Source: Agapetus fuscipes
Lineage: Eukaryota > Arthropoda > Insecta > Trichoptera > Glossosomatidae
Reading direction: 5' to 3'
DNA length: 64,000 nucleotides
Assembly (NCBI GenBank): GCA_951799405.1
Contig: OX637335.1
Location: forward strand, 19,038,342 to 19,102,341
Both the position numbers and the translations under genes were made by a program. Under the pieces are notes generated by a model. That model was not told the DNA's origin. It ran no database searches and was given only the letters and a program-made list of their open reading frames with translations. Below, piece by piece: positions 1 to 12,081 of the stretch (position 1 is its first letter; each line of letters starts with the position of its first letter).

Positions 1-419
1 ATTTGGATTACACGAGAATTACATTTCCTCTTTGAGAGTTACAGAAACTTTTACAAATACTTTTTGATCGAACTTTAAAAAGACAGGAAAAAACTTATGC
101 CTACAAAATCTCGATTAAGATTTTATCTTACTTTCCCGCCAGTCTTATCCGTGTTTCCAGCTTTTCGGTATAAAAGCTTTAAAATTATCTTTTTACATTA
201 CGGAATATTTAAAATGCGGAAATTCATTTCGCTGTGGTTTTCAAATTCGTTCTGAGCAGAGGCGTATCCTAAAGATTGACTAATATTTTCTTAAAGTTAT
301 TTTAAGAACTATTGTAATCAATTTTTTTTTTTTTGAACTATGCGCAAATGTTTGTGACGCAATTAAACTAAAAAAGTGCAACGTATCACCACTGTGTTCT
401 TGAAAGGATTTCGTATTGT
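1..419. other. AT-rich sequence, nothing recognised
   Basis: No long open frame, repeat family or RNA gene was recognised here. Only short homopolymer runs are visible. Confidence 0.5.
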
Positions 420-605
420 AAGTGGCACCTATTTATTTTCACAGATAATACGACCAGCATTACGCTAACTACTTAACTTGAAGTGGGAGTTTTCTTTTTC
501 CGGAGGGGCAGATTCTCATTTCTTATAAAGACTGAGTGAACCTTGCAGGTACTATGATTTGAGCTTGGAATAAACACCGAAACGGGATATAATTTCTGAC
601 ACCTT
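420..605 (-). repeat. SINE family J copy (head missing)
   Basis: Shares, in order, the segments seen at 24500-24660, 42440-42722 and 56700-56880: a block with AACCACTT-like sequence, a block around CATTTCTTGTGAAAGACTGAG, and a block with AATAAACACCGAAAC. The tRNA-like head visible at 42.7 kb is not preserved here. Confidence 0.55.
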
Positions 606-912
606 GTTGCTAATATAACCTTCGTTTTCTGGCTTTGAACGCAAGCATTTAATCAACTGAGCAATTGGCATTTGACTAAATAATATGTGTTTTATTTGCA
701 CGTGAAGTAGAAAGCTTTAAACGAATCGAGAACATATTTTATGTTATTCAGATAATGTAAAATAAAACAAACAGTTATATAAACCTTTAATACGATTTGT
801 ACAACTGATTACTGGCACAAAATGAAGCCATACATATTTTGAATGGAGGCAGAAATATTGACTTATACATACGCCGTTAGTAAAACTGTTATATTATGGA
901 CTAGCGATAAAC
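606..912. other. AT-rich sequence, nothing recognised
   Basis: No coding frame or repeat family identified. Confidence 0.4.
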
Positions 913-995
913 GAGCTGGCCATGGGCTCTTGAGGTGTGATTCACACAAAAATGCAGCGCTCGCCCAAATCAAATGAATCCTCAGATTATCATTA
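913..995 (+). repeat. SINE family T, 3' fragment
   Basis: Contains the family's 3' tail, with GGGCTCTTGAGGTGTGATTC followed by cacaaaaa, CAGCGCTC and AAAT..AATCCT. Head and body are missing, as expected for a 5'-truncated insertion. Confidence 0.65.
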
Positions 996-1020
996 AACAT
1001 TGACATCTAAAATGGACCAT

Positions 1021-1158
1021 TAGAGATTTGTTTTTTTATGTTGTAGGTTCACAACGCGTATGCGCAAGCGCGAACTTGTACGTGTCTGCTTGTAAGAATG
1101 CATGTAATATGAATCCCCAATGTTACATATCTTTGCAACTTAGATTTGATTAGATTAA
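1021..1158 (+). repeat. SINE-like family A, 5'-truncated
   Basis: Begins inside the element (GAGATTT..TTATGTTGTAGGTTCAC) and runs to the conserved 3' end TTTGCAACTTAGATT, followed by a short GATTAGATTA tail. Confidence 0.7.
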
Positions 1159-1266
1159 ATTGTCATACAAAAAAATCTCACTTTTTATGATTTGTGTATT
1201 AACATTGAAAATTCATTGTTAATTTCTTCTTAATACTACTTTAAAAAAGTAATGCTTTTTATTGAA

Positions 1267-1347
1267 AACACTGTTTTTTCCACTCGTTTATTTTTTTATA
1301 TTTTTATTTACAAACGTTGTTGGTCATATATTGACCATCATCAGGTA
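1267..1347 (-). other. Hammerhead-like motif with AT-rich flank
   Basis: On the minus strand the intact core CTGATGA (1344-1338) is followed by one extra base, a perfect 5-bp hairpin (GGTCA/TGACC) and a palindromic AACGTT. A possible 3-bp stem I (TAC/GTA) closes it. The A/T-rich flank that follows on that strand resembles those at 15.6 and 25.6 kb. The conserved GAA before stem III is altered, so activity is doubtful. Confidence 0.35.
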
Positions 1348-1494
1348 TTTAAATCTATATTAGAGTATATTATAAGAGAGATATATTATAAGTCAAGGAC
1401 ATGTTTGTATTTTTTTGTGTTCCGTTGAGATTCGAGCACACGAACAACCAATAATGAATCTGTAGTTTTACCTGTTAAACTACTAATCTTTTTT

Positions 1495-1742
1495 TTTTCT
1501 AATCTAAGTTGCAAAGATATATAACATTAAGGATTCTCATTATATGCATTTTCACAAGCAGACACGCATAAGTTTGCGCTTAAACATGCCGCATTGTAAC
1601 TTACAATATAAAAACCCAAATCTCAATTGAACATACACCCTGCAACTCTTACCGACCTTCCCTGAAACAGGGGTGACATTGGCAAAGTAAACCATTTACT
1701 ACAGCATGAGTGGTCAACCACATACCAACCTAAAGTCAAGGA
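1495..1742 (-). repeat. SINE-like family A, near full length
   Basis: Reads as the reverse complement of the family, from AATCTAAGTTGCAAAGATAT to TAAAGTCAAGGA. It contains the core CCCTGAAACAGGGGTGACAT. Confidence 0.8.
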
Positions 1743-2170
1743 ACATACACAACAAATTACATTTTTAAAATCAACAAATAATATGTATGGACATCAAAAC
1801 TAAAACAAAATACATAATTTAAAAAACTTTAGTTCTAGCCGCTAACATTACAGATCAATAGCCATTTCTGACTGACCTGTACATTTTTAAATCTGTTATT
1901 GTTTTATTTTTAATCGATAATTTAATCATTTTATAATTGCTACTCCAATGAATATCCACCGAACAGCCCGCTCGTTTTCCCTAAAAACTCTCCGCAGCCG
2001 AAATGCATCATCGGTGAAGCGGCAAAAAGTGACATTAACACCAAAAAATGACTAATGGTGGACGCGATTTCATCCCCTTCTCCCTCCTCCCCATTCCGCC
2101 CCCAATTTCACTCCCCATTCCATCCACCCACTCATTGTCAAAATGAGAAAATTCGAAATCATTACCAGTA

Positions 2171-2301
2171 ACCAAAGCATAAAACCTTACGTTCCAACTC
2201 AACCATAGCATTTACCAAAAAATATGTGTAAACTAAAACAGCACCTCTAGTGGATTTATATTTTGTAAGTAAAACGGTATGGTTTGAGTTTAAACTTGGT
2301 G
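2171..2301. mobile_element. MITE family G copy
   Basis: Imperfect inverted arms: ACTCAACCATAGC on the left and GGTATGGTTTGAGTTTAAAC on the right. The same arms occur at 20.7, 42.8, 57.4 and 62.8 kb. Confidence 0.55.
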
Positions 2302-2662
2302 TAGATCTTAATGCCTTTTTATCGAAAGAGTGAATTTTGTGAATAACGTTTTTTCGCTTAAATAACTCGAAGCGGTTCTTTTGTTTCACATTTTACGACT
2401 GTTATAAAGTCATTTTTTTATCATCGTAAAAGATAATTTACGAGCGTGTTTTACTCACGTTTAATTTTTGGTTGTATACTTGAAATGATATTTGAGAAAA
2501 TGTGTTTACTTTGTTCAAAAAACAGTTAAATTTTAACGTTTAAACAGTGATGTAATGAAATTGCATTTTCTTTGAAGTATTAAGGTAGGTACTACGCATT
2601 TAGACGAGAAATTTTATGAAGGCAATGAAATTTGGGTGATGCATAGGAATTTTTCATAATTA

Positions 2663-2850
2663 TCCCTGTTTCAGGGAAGGTTGGCAAGAGTTGAAGGGTT
2701 TATGTTCATTTTAGATTGGGTTTTTGTTTTGTAAGTCGTCCATATGCGGCATGCGTATTGTGTAAAGCAAACTTATACGTGTCTGCTTGTGGAAATGCAC
2801 GTAATATGAATCCTAAATGCAATATATCTTTGCAACTCAGATTTTAGAGA
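2663..2850 (+). repeat. SINE-like family A, 5'-truncated
   Basis: Starts at CCCTGTTTCAGGGAAGG and ends at TTTGCAACTCAGATT, followed by short repeats of tATAGAT. Confidence 0.75.
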
Positions 2851-2887
2851 ATAGATTATAGATATACTCGTACATATAATCAAATTC

Positions 2888-3125
2888 ATTCCTTGACAAA
2901 TTCGCTATGAAACTGACCCCCCATGCTGTAAAAATTTGGTTCACTTTCACCGATGCCAACCAAGCTTGCAGGAGTTGCAAAGTTTATGTTCATGAGAGGC
3001 TTAGTTTATTTGGTATTTCGCGCTTACACATGCTAACTTTGATGTGTCTGCTTGTGGGAATGCATCAAGTAGGAGCCTTAATTGTCAGTACATCTTTGCA
3101 ACTTAGATTATATAATTATTTTAGA
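2888..3125 (+). repeat. SINE-like family A, diverged full-length copy
   Basis: Begins TTCCTTGAC, contains the altered head with ACTGTAAAAA-like sequence and GGTTCACTTT, and ends CATCTTTGCAACTTAGATTA. It lies directly downstream of another A copy in the same orientation. Confidence 0.7.
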
Positions 3126-5770
3126 CCACCATTGCTTCTTTATGATTCAGTCGTAAAAAATATTTTTTTGGCGTTGACTTTGTTCTGAATGACGAATTTG
3201 TTTTTAACAATTTTGAAAAAATTCCCTCGAACTTTTCAGTGTGTTATTTAAGTTAGGGCAGGTCCCTGATATAGTTTGAAAGAATTCTTTACAGGGATAA
3301 GGTTCCAAGAAATAAAGAGCGCGGTGAACTACCGATGGGTAAACAAAATTTTCAATCCAGCTTCCATTTCTGAGTTCGGTGAGATAACTTTTCTCGTTTG
3401 TTGTTTGGCTAAGAATCGAATATCAAAACTTAGTACCCTGGGGTGTATATTTTTAAATTTCAGTATAGGTTCTGAGAGATGAGTATTGTTGAGGTCAGAA
3501 AATGCCAACCTTTAACCGTGTATGACTGACAAAAATTACAATTAAAAGCTCCTTAAGTTGTTCCATATCAAAACATTTATCTAAGAAATGAAAAAAAAAA
3601 ACTTTAAGGAAACATGAACAAGTTTATATGTGAAAATATGACAAAGAAATAGTTAATTTAACTAAGTCTTAAAATACGTGAGAGAACAAGGCTGGTTGAC
3701 AGTGAAGATAAATTATACACGACAAGGCAACTAACTTAAATAATACATGGAAATAAGTCTCTAAAAATTTTGAATCGAAAATGAGCTTGAAACTGGTGAC
3801 GAAACAAGTTATTTGCAAGTAGGATTGTGTAATTTTACAAAAGGCATTAAACACCACGCAAGGTAAATAACAGTAGATACGAAAATGTACGGTGGAGAAA
3901 AAGTCATTTCTGTTAAAAAAAATAAAAAAACTTACAATGTTATATTTTGATAACCCTAAGGTAAAACTGTTTGTGTGACACATGGGTTTCTCAGATAAAT
4001 GCACATTTTTCCTTGTTTCTACGAGAGAAACACAGCAAAAGTGTAAATTTCCTAAAATTAAGAAGTTTTTCATGAGCATTGTCTTATAATTGGTTCACTG
4101 ACTATTGTGAACTACACCCAAAAAAATTATTAATCCATCATTTCTCAAATTTGTCTCAAACCTTTAAGGCGGCGATTTATAACCTGAATCTTAAAAAAAA
4201 TCCCTTTTTCTTGAGTTTGCCTACCATTGTACCAACTACGTGTATTTTTTAATTATATTTTGGATGCTAGCCTGTGTTTAACTCTCCCCAAGTGGAACGA
4301 GTGCCATTGGTTGTGAATTTATGTTCAAGATGAGGAACATGTTGTGTGAGTCCAACTTTCCTCGAGCGCAAACTGCCTGAAATAAGAAAATTTACACTGC
4401 TTTTGAAGAACTAGAGAACGAGATAAATATATTCATCGCATTATTTACTATGCTGGCGCAACTTTGAAAGCACTAACACTTGCTTTCGAGTTGCATTATA
4501 TGCGGGATGCATCATCGTTAGTACGAAACTGTAAACTTTTACGTCTGAGAGGTGACAACTACTCGAAGTATACAACTGTTACTTGAAACTCTTTCATTGC
4601 GTTTTTTACCACAAATATATGAAAACCAAAACGCTCACCTGAAGCGCTTTTTAGTGTCGATACAAATTGCGGGATTTCTTGATAAGTTTTATACTAAGGG
4701 TGAAGTATGAAGTTCTATGAATAAATACAGATACATAAAGTATAAATAATATGAAAGGTATGAAGTATCAGTAATGGATTTTTTTTCCATGTTATGTGTT
4801 TTCTTTACTTCTTTCCAAAGGCTTTCGTGCTATCGCATAACATAAAGAGTTTTATCAGTCAAACCCAACAACAATAAAAATACACTTTATTCTAACTTAC
4901 TCACGCGGAGGGGGCAATACGTGACAAGCTGAGAATAAAATTGGGCCCTGAATAAAGTAAGGGTCCACTTACATATATGTAAAACTATATAATTTCCACT
5001 CGCTACACGTGGTCATTTTGTAAGAGGTTGCGCTATAATATGTGCAGCTGAGATTCTTTGTGAAAAATGATTTATTGTAATAATCCTTACGAATCCACAT
5101 GATCTAGCAATCTCACAAGGAGTGTCACCCGAGGTATGTTATTAGTTCATACTTTAAGAGTAATGGGCACACCTCTAACCTAGAGTTTTTTTTTGTTTAC
5201 TTGCCGTTGCTTTAAACTTCACTGCAAAGTCTTTTACCTTTTAAAAAAATATGCAAGACGCATTATGGAGGGTTAAAGTATGCACGTCTTAAAGTTGATA
5301 CTTTTTTTAAGGGGAAAACAAAAATAACTAAAAATAAAAGCAATATTTCATAATTTTTAAAGTAAAAGTACATAAATTTGAAAGTTACTGTTTCAAGTAC
5401 ACCTGGGTAATTTTACGTTGAAATATTGTCAACGATAAACGAAAACAGGCCCCAATTTCAGTTATCTTACTGTAGTAAATCAGTAAGACAATACAGCAAG
5501 GAAGAGCTAAGGGATGCTTTCTTTCATAATGAGAGACAAGAAGTTTCACCCTTGACCCTAAAATGTTCAGAGGGTCTTCACAGACTTTTAACACCGTTTT
5601 TTTTTATTTCACTTGTGTAATGTCATTAAAGCCTTCAATTACTTTCCGAATAGCAATATCAAAAATGCAGTAAGGAAAAAAAAAGGATTAATATGTTTAA
5701 TTATTAATTTTATTTTCCATTCGGTGAGCGCAAAATTTCATCTATAATCAATAATCAAAGTTGTAATGAT
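3126..5770. other. Long unannotated AT-rich interval
   Basis: No convincing exon, RNA gene or member of the recurrent repeat families was found. The open frames present (up to 136 codons at 3669-4079 on the minus strand) are low-complexity and show no domain motif, so they are treated as chance frames. Confidence 0.45.
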
Positions 5771-5988
5771 TTAGTGACATTTTGGATTCATATTAAATAT
5801 ATATGCCAACAATAAGCAGACACGTATAAATTTGCGCTTACACATGCCGCATGTGCAATCGCAAAGCAAAAACCTAAATCTTAAACAAACATAAGCCGTG
5901 TAACTCGTGTCGACCATCCCTGAAACAGGGGTGTCATTGATAAAGAGAACTATTATAAACAGTAAAGATGGTCATTGGTCAGCCTAAA
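5771..5988 (-). repeat. SINE-like family A copy
   Basis: Reverse-complement copy containing AAGCAGACACGTATAA, GCGCTTACACATGCCGCATG and CCCTGAAACAGGGGTG. Both ends are degraded. Confidence 0.75.
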
Positions 5989-6617
5989 TCAATCTTTGAG
6001 TTCAAAACAAAAAATCACTTCATTGGTGTACATGTTGTAAAGGATTTTTAGAAGATATGATTAATGAAATTTTTTCCGCCTTAAGTTCTTAAAAAGTGAA
6101 TACACAATTATTTCAGTTCCCTTCAAACATTTTTACACCTTCATCTTTTGTTCTAAGGTCAACGATTCATTGTTTAAGTCTCTTTGGTTTCATAGGTCAC
6201 TAGAGCTTCAAATCCACGATAGACATAATTGTAAAGTTTATTATTGAGGACGCCTGTGCATCGCAGAGTTAAAATGCGCGCCTCGGTAATGAATTATAAT
6301 TTTATTTACCCTCAGTTTTATTTACGACTAGCAGGTTCGCAGCTATTGCCGCCAGGGGTATAGTTGAGGGTGTCAAATGTTAATTTATCCCTCAACAGTG
6401 TGCCTTGGAGAAGGCGAGGTACAACCGAGGCCATTTGTCTGAAAGTTTCTGCCAATTTCAGGCAAAAACTTTTTCGCCGAGTGCCGCCAGTCTTAAATGA
6501 ATCAATTCCAAAATGTCTGCGAGGCGAATGAATGCGACAAGTTTTAAGTGCGATGAAAAATACTCGCCGCGGGAAATGGAGTTAGAATGTACTAATTAAG
6601 AAATCAGAAGTTATCGG

Positions 6618-7529
6618 TTTTTTTTTTTTTTTTTTTTTTAAGGAATCCTGTGCGGGAGGCTCCCCAATTCTTGAGAGTCTTGGGGGTCTATGTCACCCTG
6701 GAAGGGTGCCGCAGAGGTGTTGCTTGAGTTCTTGGTTCTGTCGTGAGGCGCTGCAAGGAAGTGGTGATTGATGTTGGTTTTGAATAAAACCGGATTAAAT
6801 TGGGAAGGGAACACAGATACTGGTAGACCATTCCATAAACGGGCAGTTTGGCAAAGGAATGAGTCATGAAAACGCCAAGTTCTCATAGTTTTGAGATCGA
6901 CTGCAAAGGGATGAATGAGAGTCGTACTACGAGTTTCCCTTTCTGAAATGAGAGGGGGAGGGATTAATGAATGGAGCTCATTAGAACAAGCTCCGTGGTA
7001 ATATCGATAAAAAAGACTGAGCATTCCAACCTTTCTTCTGTGCTGGAGCGGCTGCAAATCGGATGTCAGAGAAGGATCATTGATCAACCTCACTGCCCTC
7101 CTTTGCACAGAATCAAGTTGGTCACTCAACTTCTTGGACATACCACACCAGAGATGGCTGCCATATTCGATAATGGGGCGGATTTGGGATTTATACAGAG
7201 TCAATAATTGGGCTGAAGTAAAAAACCTACGAGCTCTGTATAATATGCCGAGTCGCCGGAAAGCGGAAGTTGTGCGAGACTCAATAGCATCATGGTATTT
7301 TAACTCTGATGACAGAGAAACACCAAGAAGATTTAAGTGTTCATGGTTAGAGATGGAGACATTGTCGAAAGTTGGGAGATAGTTGTTTGGAATCCTCTTT
7401 AAGGATATCAGACATGCTTGAGTCTTTTTGATGTTGAACTCTACAAGGTTGTCAGTGCCCCAACGGCTGACAGCCCTGAGATCTGTATTGATCTTTGAAG
7501 CTAATCCATTATACAAGGTTCCATTATAC
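6618..7529 (-). mobile_element. 5'-truncated non-LTR retrotransposon (type 1)
   Basis: On the minus strand this is a LINE fragment ending in a poly(A) tail, seen as a T run at 6618-6639. A possible short target duplication AGAAGTT lies at 6606-6612 and near 7530. The reading frame runs into the tail itself: the stop TAA is made at the CCT-TAA-AAA junction, leaving essentially no 3' UTR. The last ~85 bp recur as the tail of T-family SINEs at 17.1 and 45.3 kb. Confidence 0.85.
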
Positions 7530-7546
7530 AAGAAGTTTCTATTCAT
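6638..7546 (-). pseudogene. Reverse transcriptase C-terminus, jockey/CR1-like LINE
   Basis: A 302-codon frame encoding the C-terminal part of a non-LTR reverse transcriptase. Near the N-terminus are the post-catalytic motifs (INTDLRAVSRWGTDN, then FNIKKTQ). They are followed by the thumb-like block LYKSQIRPIIEYGSHLW around residues 105-135 and the family-typical ending with WNGLP, then FNPVLFKTNINHHF. The endonuclease and the catalytic YADD box are absent because the element is 5'-truncated, so this copy cannot be active. The first few residues probably come from flanking DNA. Clade placement is tentative: seen motifs support a jockey-superfamily/CR1-like type but not a precise assignment. 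Confidence 0.85.
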
Positions 7547-7893
7547 TGACTACATGAATAAGGATACCTATGTATTGTTATGTTTTTACGGTTTACTTTT
7601 GTTCAATTTAATTAAACCTCTATTAAATTTATTTAAGAAAATGCTCGCATTCGGTTCACAGTTTAAATTTTGTACTTCTTGCTTAAAAGATCGGGTACTG
7701 ATGCCCTCCAAACACTGCAATACGTATTTATAGGCGACTAAGGGATATTCTAGCATATACCAGACTACGTCAAAGTAGTCTCGAGCAGAAGCTTCGAGAA
7801 AATACGATTATGTACAACCTAGCCTAGACACACATATACAAGTAAGTAAAAAACACACATACACATAATCATTAGTAAACATACACACTAGTA

Positions 7894-8042
7894 TGCTCAA
7901 ACCCTCCTCGCACCCGTCCTGTATGTATGTGGCAGAAGGACCCACATCACATGGACGCTCATACAAAGCTACATATTGTCCTAAGTGGCGGAAGGCCTTC
8001 CCGGTCATAAACTCATACATTCGTAACAATATTGTAGGTTGA
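7894..8042 (-). repeat. Dispersed coding-like fragment of unknown origin, copy 1
   Basis: The minus strand encodes a stretch containing GKAFRHLGQY, RPCDVGP and TYIQDGCEEGL. The second copy at 20.4 kb preserves the same frame with many conservative or synonymous changes. I do not recognise the family. It may be the terminal coding part of a transposable element. Confidence 0.55.
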
Positions 8043-8064
8043 TTTAATTAGTGAGCGCTTTTAG

Positions 8065-8310
8065 AGAAGAATTTTTCTGTGCCCTCTGCGAGCTTGGTCT
8101 TTGTTGTAGAAAGCGCCAAATCTCAAACAAGACCCATTTGCAGTAATTCTGGATGTACTTTTGTTGACCGACAATTTTTTAAAGCCAAATGAATTTCTTA
8201 GTCCAGTGAAGAGCATATTTAGAAATATATACTTTTTGTGCTCCACCGGGAATCGAACTTATGACTTTTGGATTAAGAGTTTGTAATACTACAGCTAGTT
8301 ATTTTATCTG
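8065..8310 (-). repeat. SINE family T copy
   Basis: The reverse complement shows a degenerate tRNA-like head near 8310, box-B-like GGTTCGAATCC-type sequence (here GTTCGATTCCC), the body with GCTCTTCACTGG, and GACCAAGCTCGCAGAGGGC near 8080. Confidence 0.7.
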
Positions 8311-9640
8311 CCTCATTTAAAGAATAAGTCCAGAAATGTAAAATATTTCAACATTGGTTCTACATTCGACCAGATAAGATGGTAGCTTTGACCGGCATGT
8401 TTAAAATAAAATAAAGCCGATTTTTTCACGTCAGGTCCCTTGCAAGATATTTTAGACCCTAAACAAACGTCATTTGATAATTATCGTTAATAATGAATTC
8501 CATTCATGACTCACTCATTAATATTTTCAGTCAAATTGCACACATCTTCTTCTTTGAAATTTCATAATACATCATAATAGAGCACGCATTGCAAATTTTG
8601 CGTAGAGAATTGAATCGCCTTTTAGCCTGTACCCAAACTATAAAACTTTACGTTTTACTTAAATGTAAAGAAACTAAACTTCTCACTAGAATTGCTGTTT
8701 TCACTTTTGATACATCTTTCAGTTAACTCTTGAGCTGAGTTTCTGTGTAATGTTTTGGATTAAGGTTGCTGTGCGGTGACACGTAGTAGTCGTCGGTTTG
8801 TTATCGCAGTCTGTTACCCCGAGCATCCATCAACCCGGCCGTGGCGTATACCAGAACAGCTTATGAATAGCTTATATTCCTTAAGAAAACTCTCTACGTG
8901 TGCGCAGGGAGTTTGCCTAATGGAATGTGTGTGTTTTACATTATATTGAAAAGGAAATACGCTAAAGGTTGGATGCTTAGAATGTTAAAAACGCAAACAA
9001 TATAGAATTCATAATTTTAAATCAGAACGTTGTACATTTGGTTTGCAATGGGAAAACAAATTTTACGAATTGTGTTGTAAAGAAATAACGAGTTTTTCAA
9101 CATTTCATTGTAGTCGTATCCAACGCCATCACAAGGCACATTTTTTGACGAGGAAACACAAACTTAATTGTCAAAAATAATTATTGTTGCTGGCGATCGA
9201 AGATTGTAGGTACGAATACATCAGATTACTTTATAAAACAATTTGGTGCATGTTTAATTTCTTCTCTTCAACAAGGTTCGTGAAATACGTTATTGATTCC
9301 TTGGATGCAAACATGTATAGGTAGATTATAGTACAATCGTGTTTTTTTTTTTGTACAGCTACAAGTATTGTGATTGTACGTCAACATGATTTTACTTGTG
9401 TGAGTGTGTCAGTATCTCTAGATGTGCGTGCTTAAATAATTATACTTATATACATAGTGTGAGCATTCGCTCAAATCTTCTTTTTTCGCTCGATGTTTCG
9501 AAAAGCGTCTTTATGTCATGCTTTATAAAGGGCTAAAGCTGTATGTAGCGCAGACTTGTATCGGAGTTGACGAGCAATACAGTACAAAAGTTATTTGTGT
9601 TCGAACCAAATGTGAACGGTATCTCAAAAAAAAATGTGTG
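8311..9640. other. Unannotated interval
   Basis: Mostly unique AT-rich sequence. A degenerate relative of the 31.1-kb hammerhead-like repeat lies near 9090-9160 on the minus strand (ATACGAC, then GAAATGTTGAAAAAC). No exon recognised. Confidence 0.4.
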
Positions 9641-9654
9641 AAATAAATAAACCT

Positions 9655-9800
9655 GTAATTGTTACTGTAACTCTCTCGCCATTCAGCTAGGGGTGGTCAG
9701 AGCCTCTGCAGAGTTGCCTCCATTTTTGCCTATCCTGACATACCACTTTCAATTCATTCATATCCATCACCTTTTTCATGCATTTTCTTCTTGTAAATTG
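9655..9800 (-). pseudogene. Non-LTR element C-terminal fragment (type 3), copy 1
   Basis: The minus-strand translation contains RRKCMKKVMDMNELKVVC followed by QDRQKWRQLC. This matches the same block at 35.2 kb (RTCMKRVMTLEEMKEVC, then KDRNKWRLIC). It is a C-terminal remnant of an endonuclease-reverse transcriptase type retrotransposon and is too short to be functional. Confidence 0.65.
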
Positions 9801-10284
9801 TAGCATTATAATAAAAAAAACGTGAATAAACTGTGGGTAGGTGCGAATTTCAATTAATACCGACAGCACTACATCTTCATTTACAGGTATTAGACTTAAA
9901 TAGATTGAAGGTGCCTGAAACTAAACTTTCCATGCTAGCCGAGGGCCTGAAGTTTGTTTGTTTGAAATTGATTCCGTCCTAGTGATTTAATCATGATTCA
10001 TGAATGGAGCAGGTACGCACAAGGGTACGGTAGGTATCAGGTTAAAATAATTTAATCTCGGCTTAAAGTTGTGTATTTGACAGCACTAGCTACACACAGA
10101 TAAAATTAGAATGTATTTACCTCGAAACCATAGATCACGGAATATTCGAAACATTCAAATAAATGTAAAAATATCAAACTGTACAAAACATAAGTTTTAT
10201 TTCAAGTTAAGTTTCATTTTGTATACATTTTTTTTTACTACATCTAGAAGAATATTTTACTGTAAACTGATCTGATGATTTGTC

Positions 10285-10520
10285 GTCCCCTTAGTGCTTG
10301 TTTGTCTCATGTTCATCAGAGGTAATTTCACATGAGTAATGTTTGTATGTGTAACTAACTACTGGACAAATGTGTCTTATCAATACTTGAAATTTATTTT
10401 GAAGATACTAAAAACAGCTCTCACACTTTTGTGTTTAACCTTTTTTTTTCTTAGCTCAGATTGTGGAGAATGTGATTTTTAAGACGACATCATTTAGAGT
10501 TCATGTTACTTCAAGTTACT
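10285..10520 (+). mobile_element. MITE family B copy (right end degraded)
   Basis: The left terminus CCTTAGTGCTTGTTTGTCTC and the internal GAGGTAATTTCACATGAGTA are clear. The right inverted terminus seen in other copies is not recognisable. Confidence 0.65.
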
Positions 10521-11148
10521 TCTAAAAAGCAGGAGAAAAATAACTCTACCCATGTTTTTTGTTTAAAAAATTTAACGCCCCAAGCAAATTAAGACAATAT
10601 TTTGGTTTTGAATGTCAATGACATTGGAATTAAAAAAATAATTACTTTTTTGACACCATTAGTATAAAGAAACAATGACTTCATTTTGAGTGTTCTGTTT
10701 TTTTAATTAAATCGTCGCCATGCGGTTCCTTGTGTGGAATGAACACCCATATGTAAATTATACAAGTCGGTCTTCCCGCGCGAACGTTGGGGCAACCAAA
10801 TGTTGCAAAAATTGGTGCTTCAACACACGAGAGGAAAAATGTTAACAGAAAAGAAGATGGCTTAAAATTTTATAAAACATGGTTGCAGTTGATTGAAGCT
10901 ATAAACCTAAGTACTTTGACACTAAAGACTTTTAAACCTTGTTAAGTCTTTTTATCGATTCCAATCAGAAAGTAGCAGAGCTCCAAAAAAGTTTAACGCA
11001 GTAGTAGTAACAATATGTAAGTAAGCAAAGAAAAATAAAGATTTTTTTTCATGATTTTTTTGACATGCTTGTCATGTTTTGACCATTCGAACGATATAAA
11101 GTAACTGAGTCCGGCGAGCTTCAAAATATATTTAAGATGAATTTGTGT

Positions 11149-11400
11149 TTCTTGACTAATTCATACGTTGGTATGAGGCTGACCATCTACACTGTAAAAA
11201 ATGGTTCACTTTGCCGACATCATCTTTTTATAAGGAAAGGTCGGCAAGAGTTGTAGGTCGTGTGTACATTTTAAATTGGGGTTTTCCACAAGTCCACATG
11301 CGGCCAGTGTAAGCGCGAACTTATTCGTGCCTGTTTTTGAGAATGCATGTAATATAAATATTGAATGTAATATGTCTTTGCAACTTAGATAATATATGAT
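11149..11400 (+). repeat. SINE-like family A, near full length
   Basis: Starts TTCTTGACTAATTCATACGT, with the conserved GGTATGAGGCTGACC, ACTGTAAAAAATGGTTCAC, GGTCGGCAAGAGTTG and TTTGCAACTTAGAT blocks. Confidence 0.8.
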
Positions 11401-11639
11401 TAAGAATTGAATTATAAAATATGTTATTTTAAAGATGCCATATCAATATGTGTAATGATGAACAGTTGGTCAGCCCATCAGCCCGCCTCACATCTGAGCA
11501 GTCATTCGTTCCGTACAAATATTATCACTCACTCCCCTTACCCAGTTTTCATTACACGCTGCCTGTGCTGTATGTGTCTCTAGAGCTTAACCGGGGGTAA
11601 CGCATTACTACCGTTTCCACCACCCCCATTTCCATCACC

Positions 11640-12050
11640 ACCATTTCCACCCCCACCATCTCTGTCACCACCAACTTTAAAATGACGCATGAATGCGGAT
11701 GGATTACACAATTTAAGGCGGCATAGTATTTTGTTTTTCTCCACGATCATGAAAAATTATATGAAATCCGTACCATTTCCACCACCACCAACTAAAAATG
11801 ACGTATAATTGCGTATGGATTACACATGATAAGGTGGCATCGTATTTCGTATTTCTCTACGATCACGAAAAATGAAAATACATTCGTATCATTTCCACCA
11901 CTACCATTTCTATCACCACAAACTTAGAAATGACGCATGAATGCGTATGGATTACATATGGTAAGGTAGCATCGTATTTGTATTGCACACTTCAAAGGCC
12001 CTCTACGATCACGAACAACGATTTGACATCCGCACTTGCGGCTCATTAAT
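11640..12050. repeat. Tandem satellite, ~120-bp unit, three copies
   Basis: Three successive units share AATGACGCATGAATGCG, GGATTACACA, GTGGCATCGTATTT and CTACGATCACGAAAAA. The units are separated by CCATTTCCACCACCACC-type spacer sequence. Unit starts are near 11660, 11770 and 11890. Confidence 0.75.
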
Positions 12051-12081
12051 GTAATTTTGTTAAACTCATATGACATTTACT

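Noticed and set aside
3669..4079. 136-codon minus-strand frame
   Set aside because: Composition is Phe/Cys/Ser-rich as expected of random AT-rich DNA; no motif or splice context.
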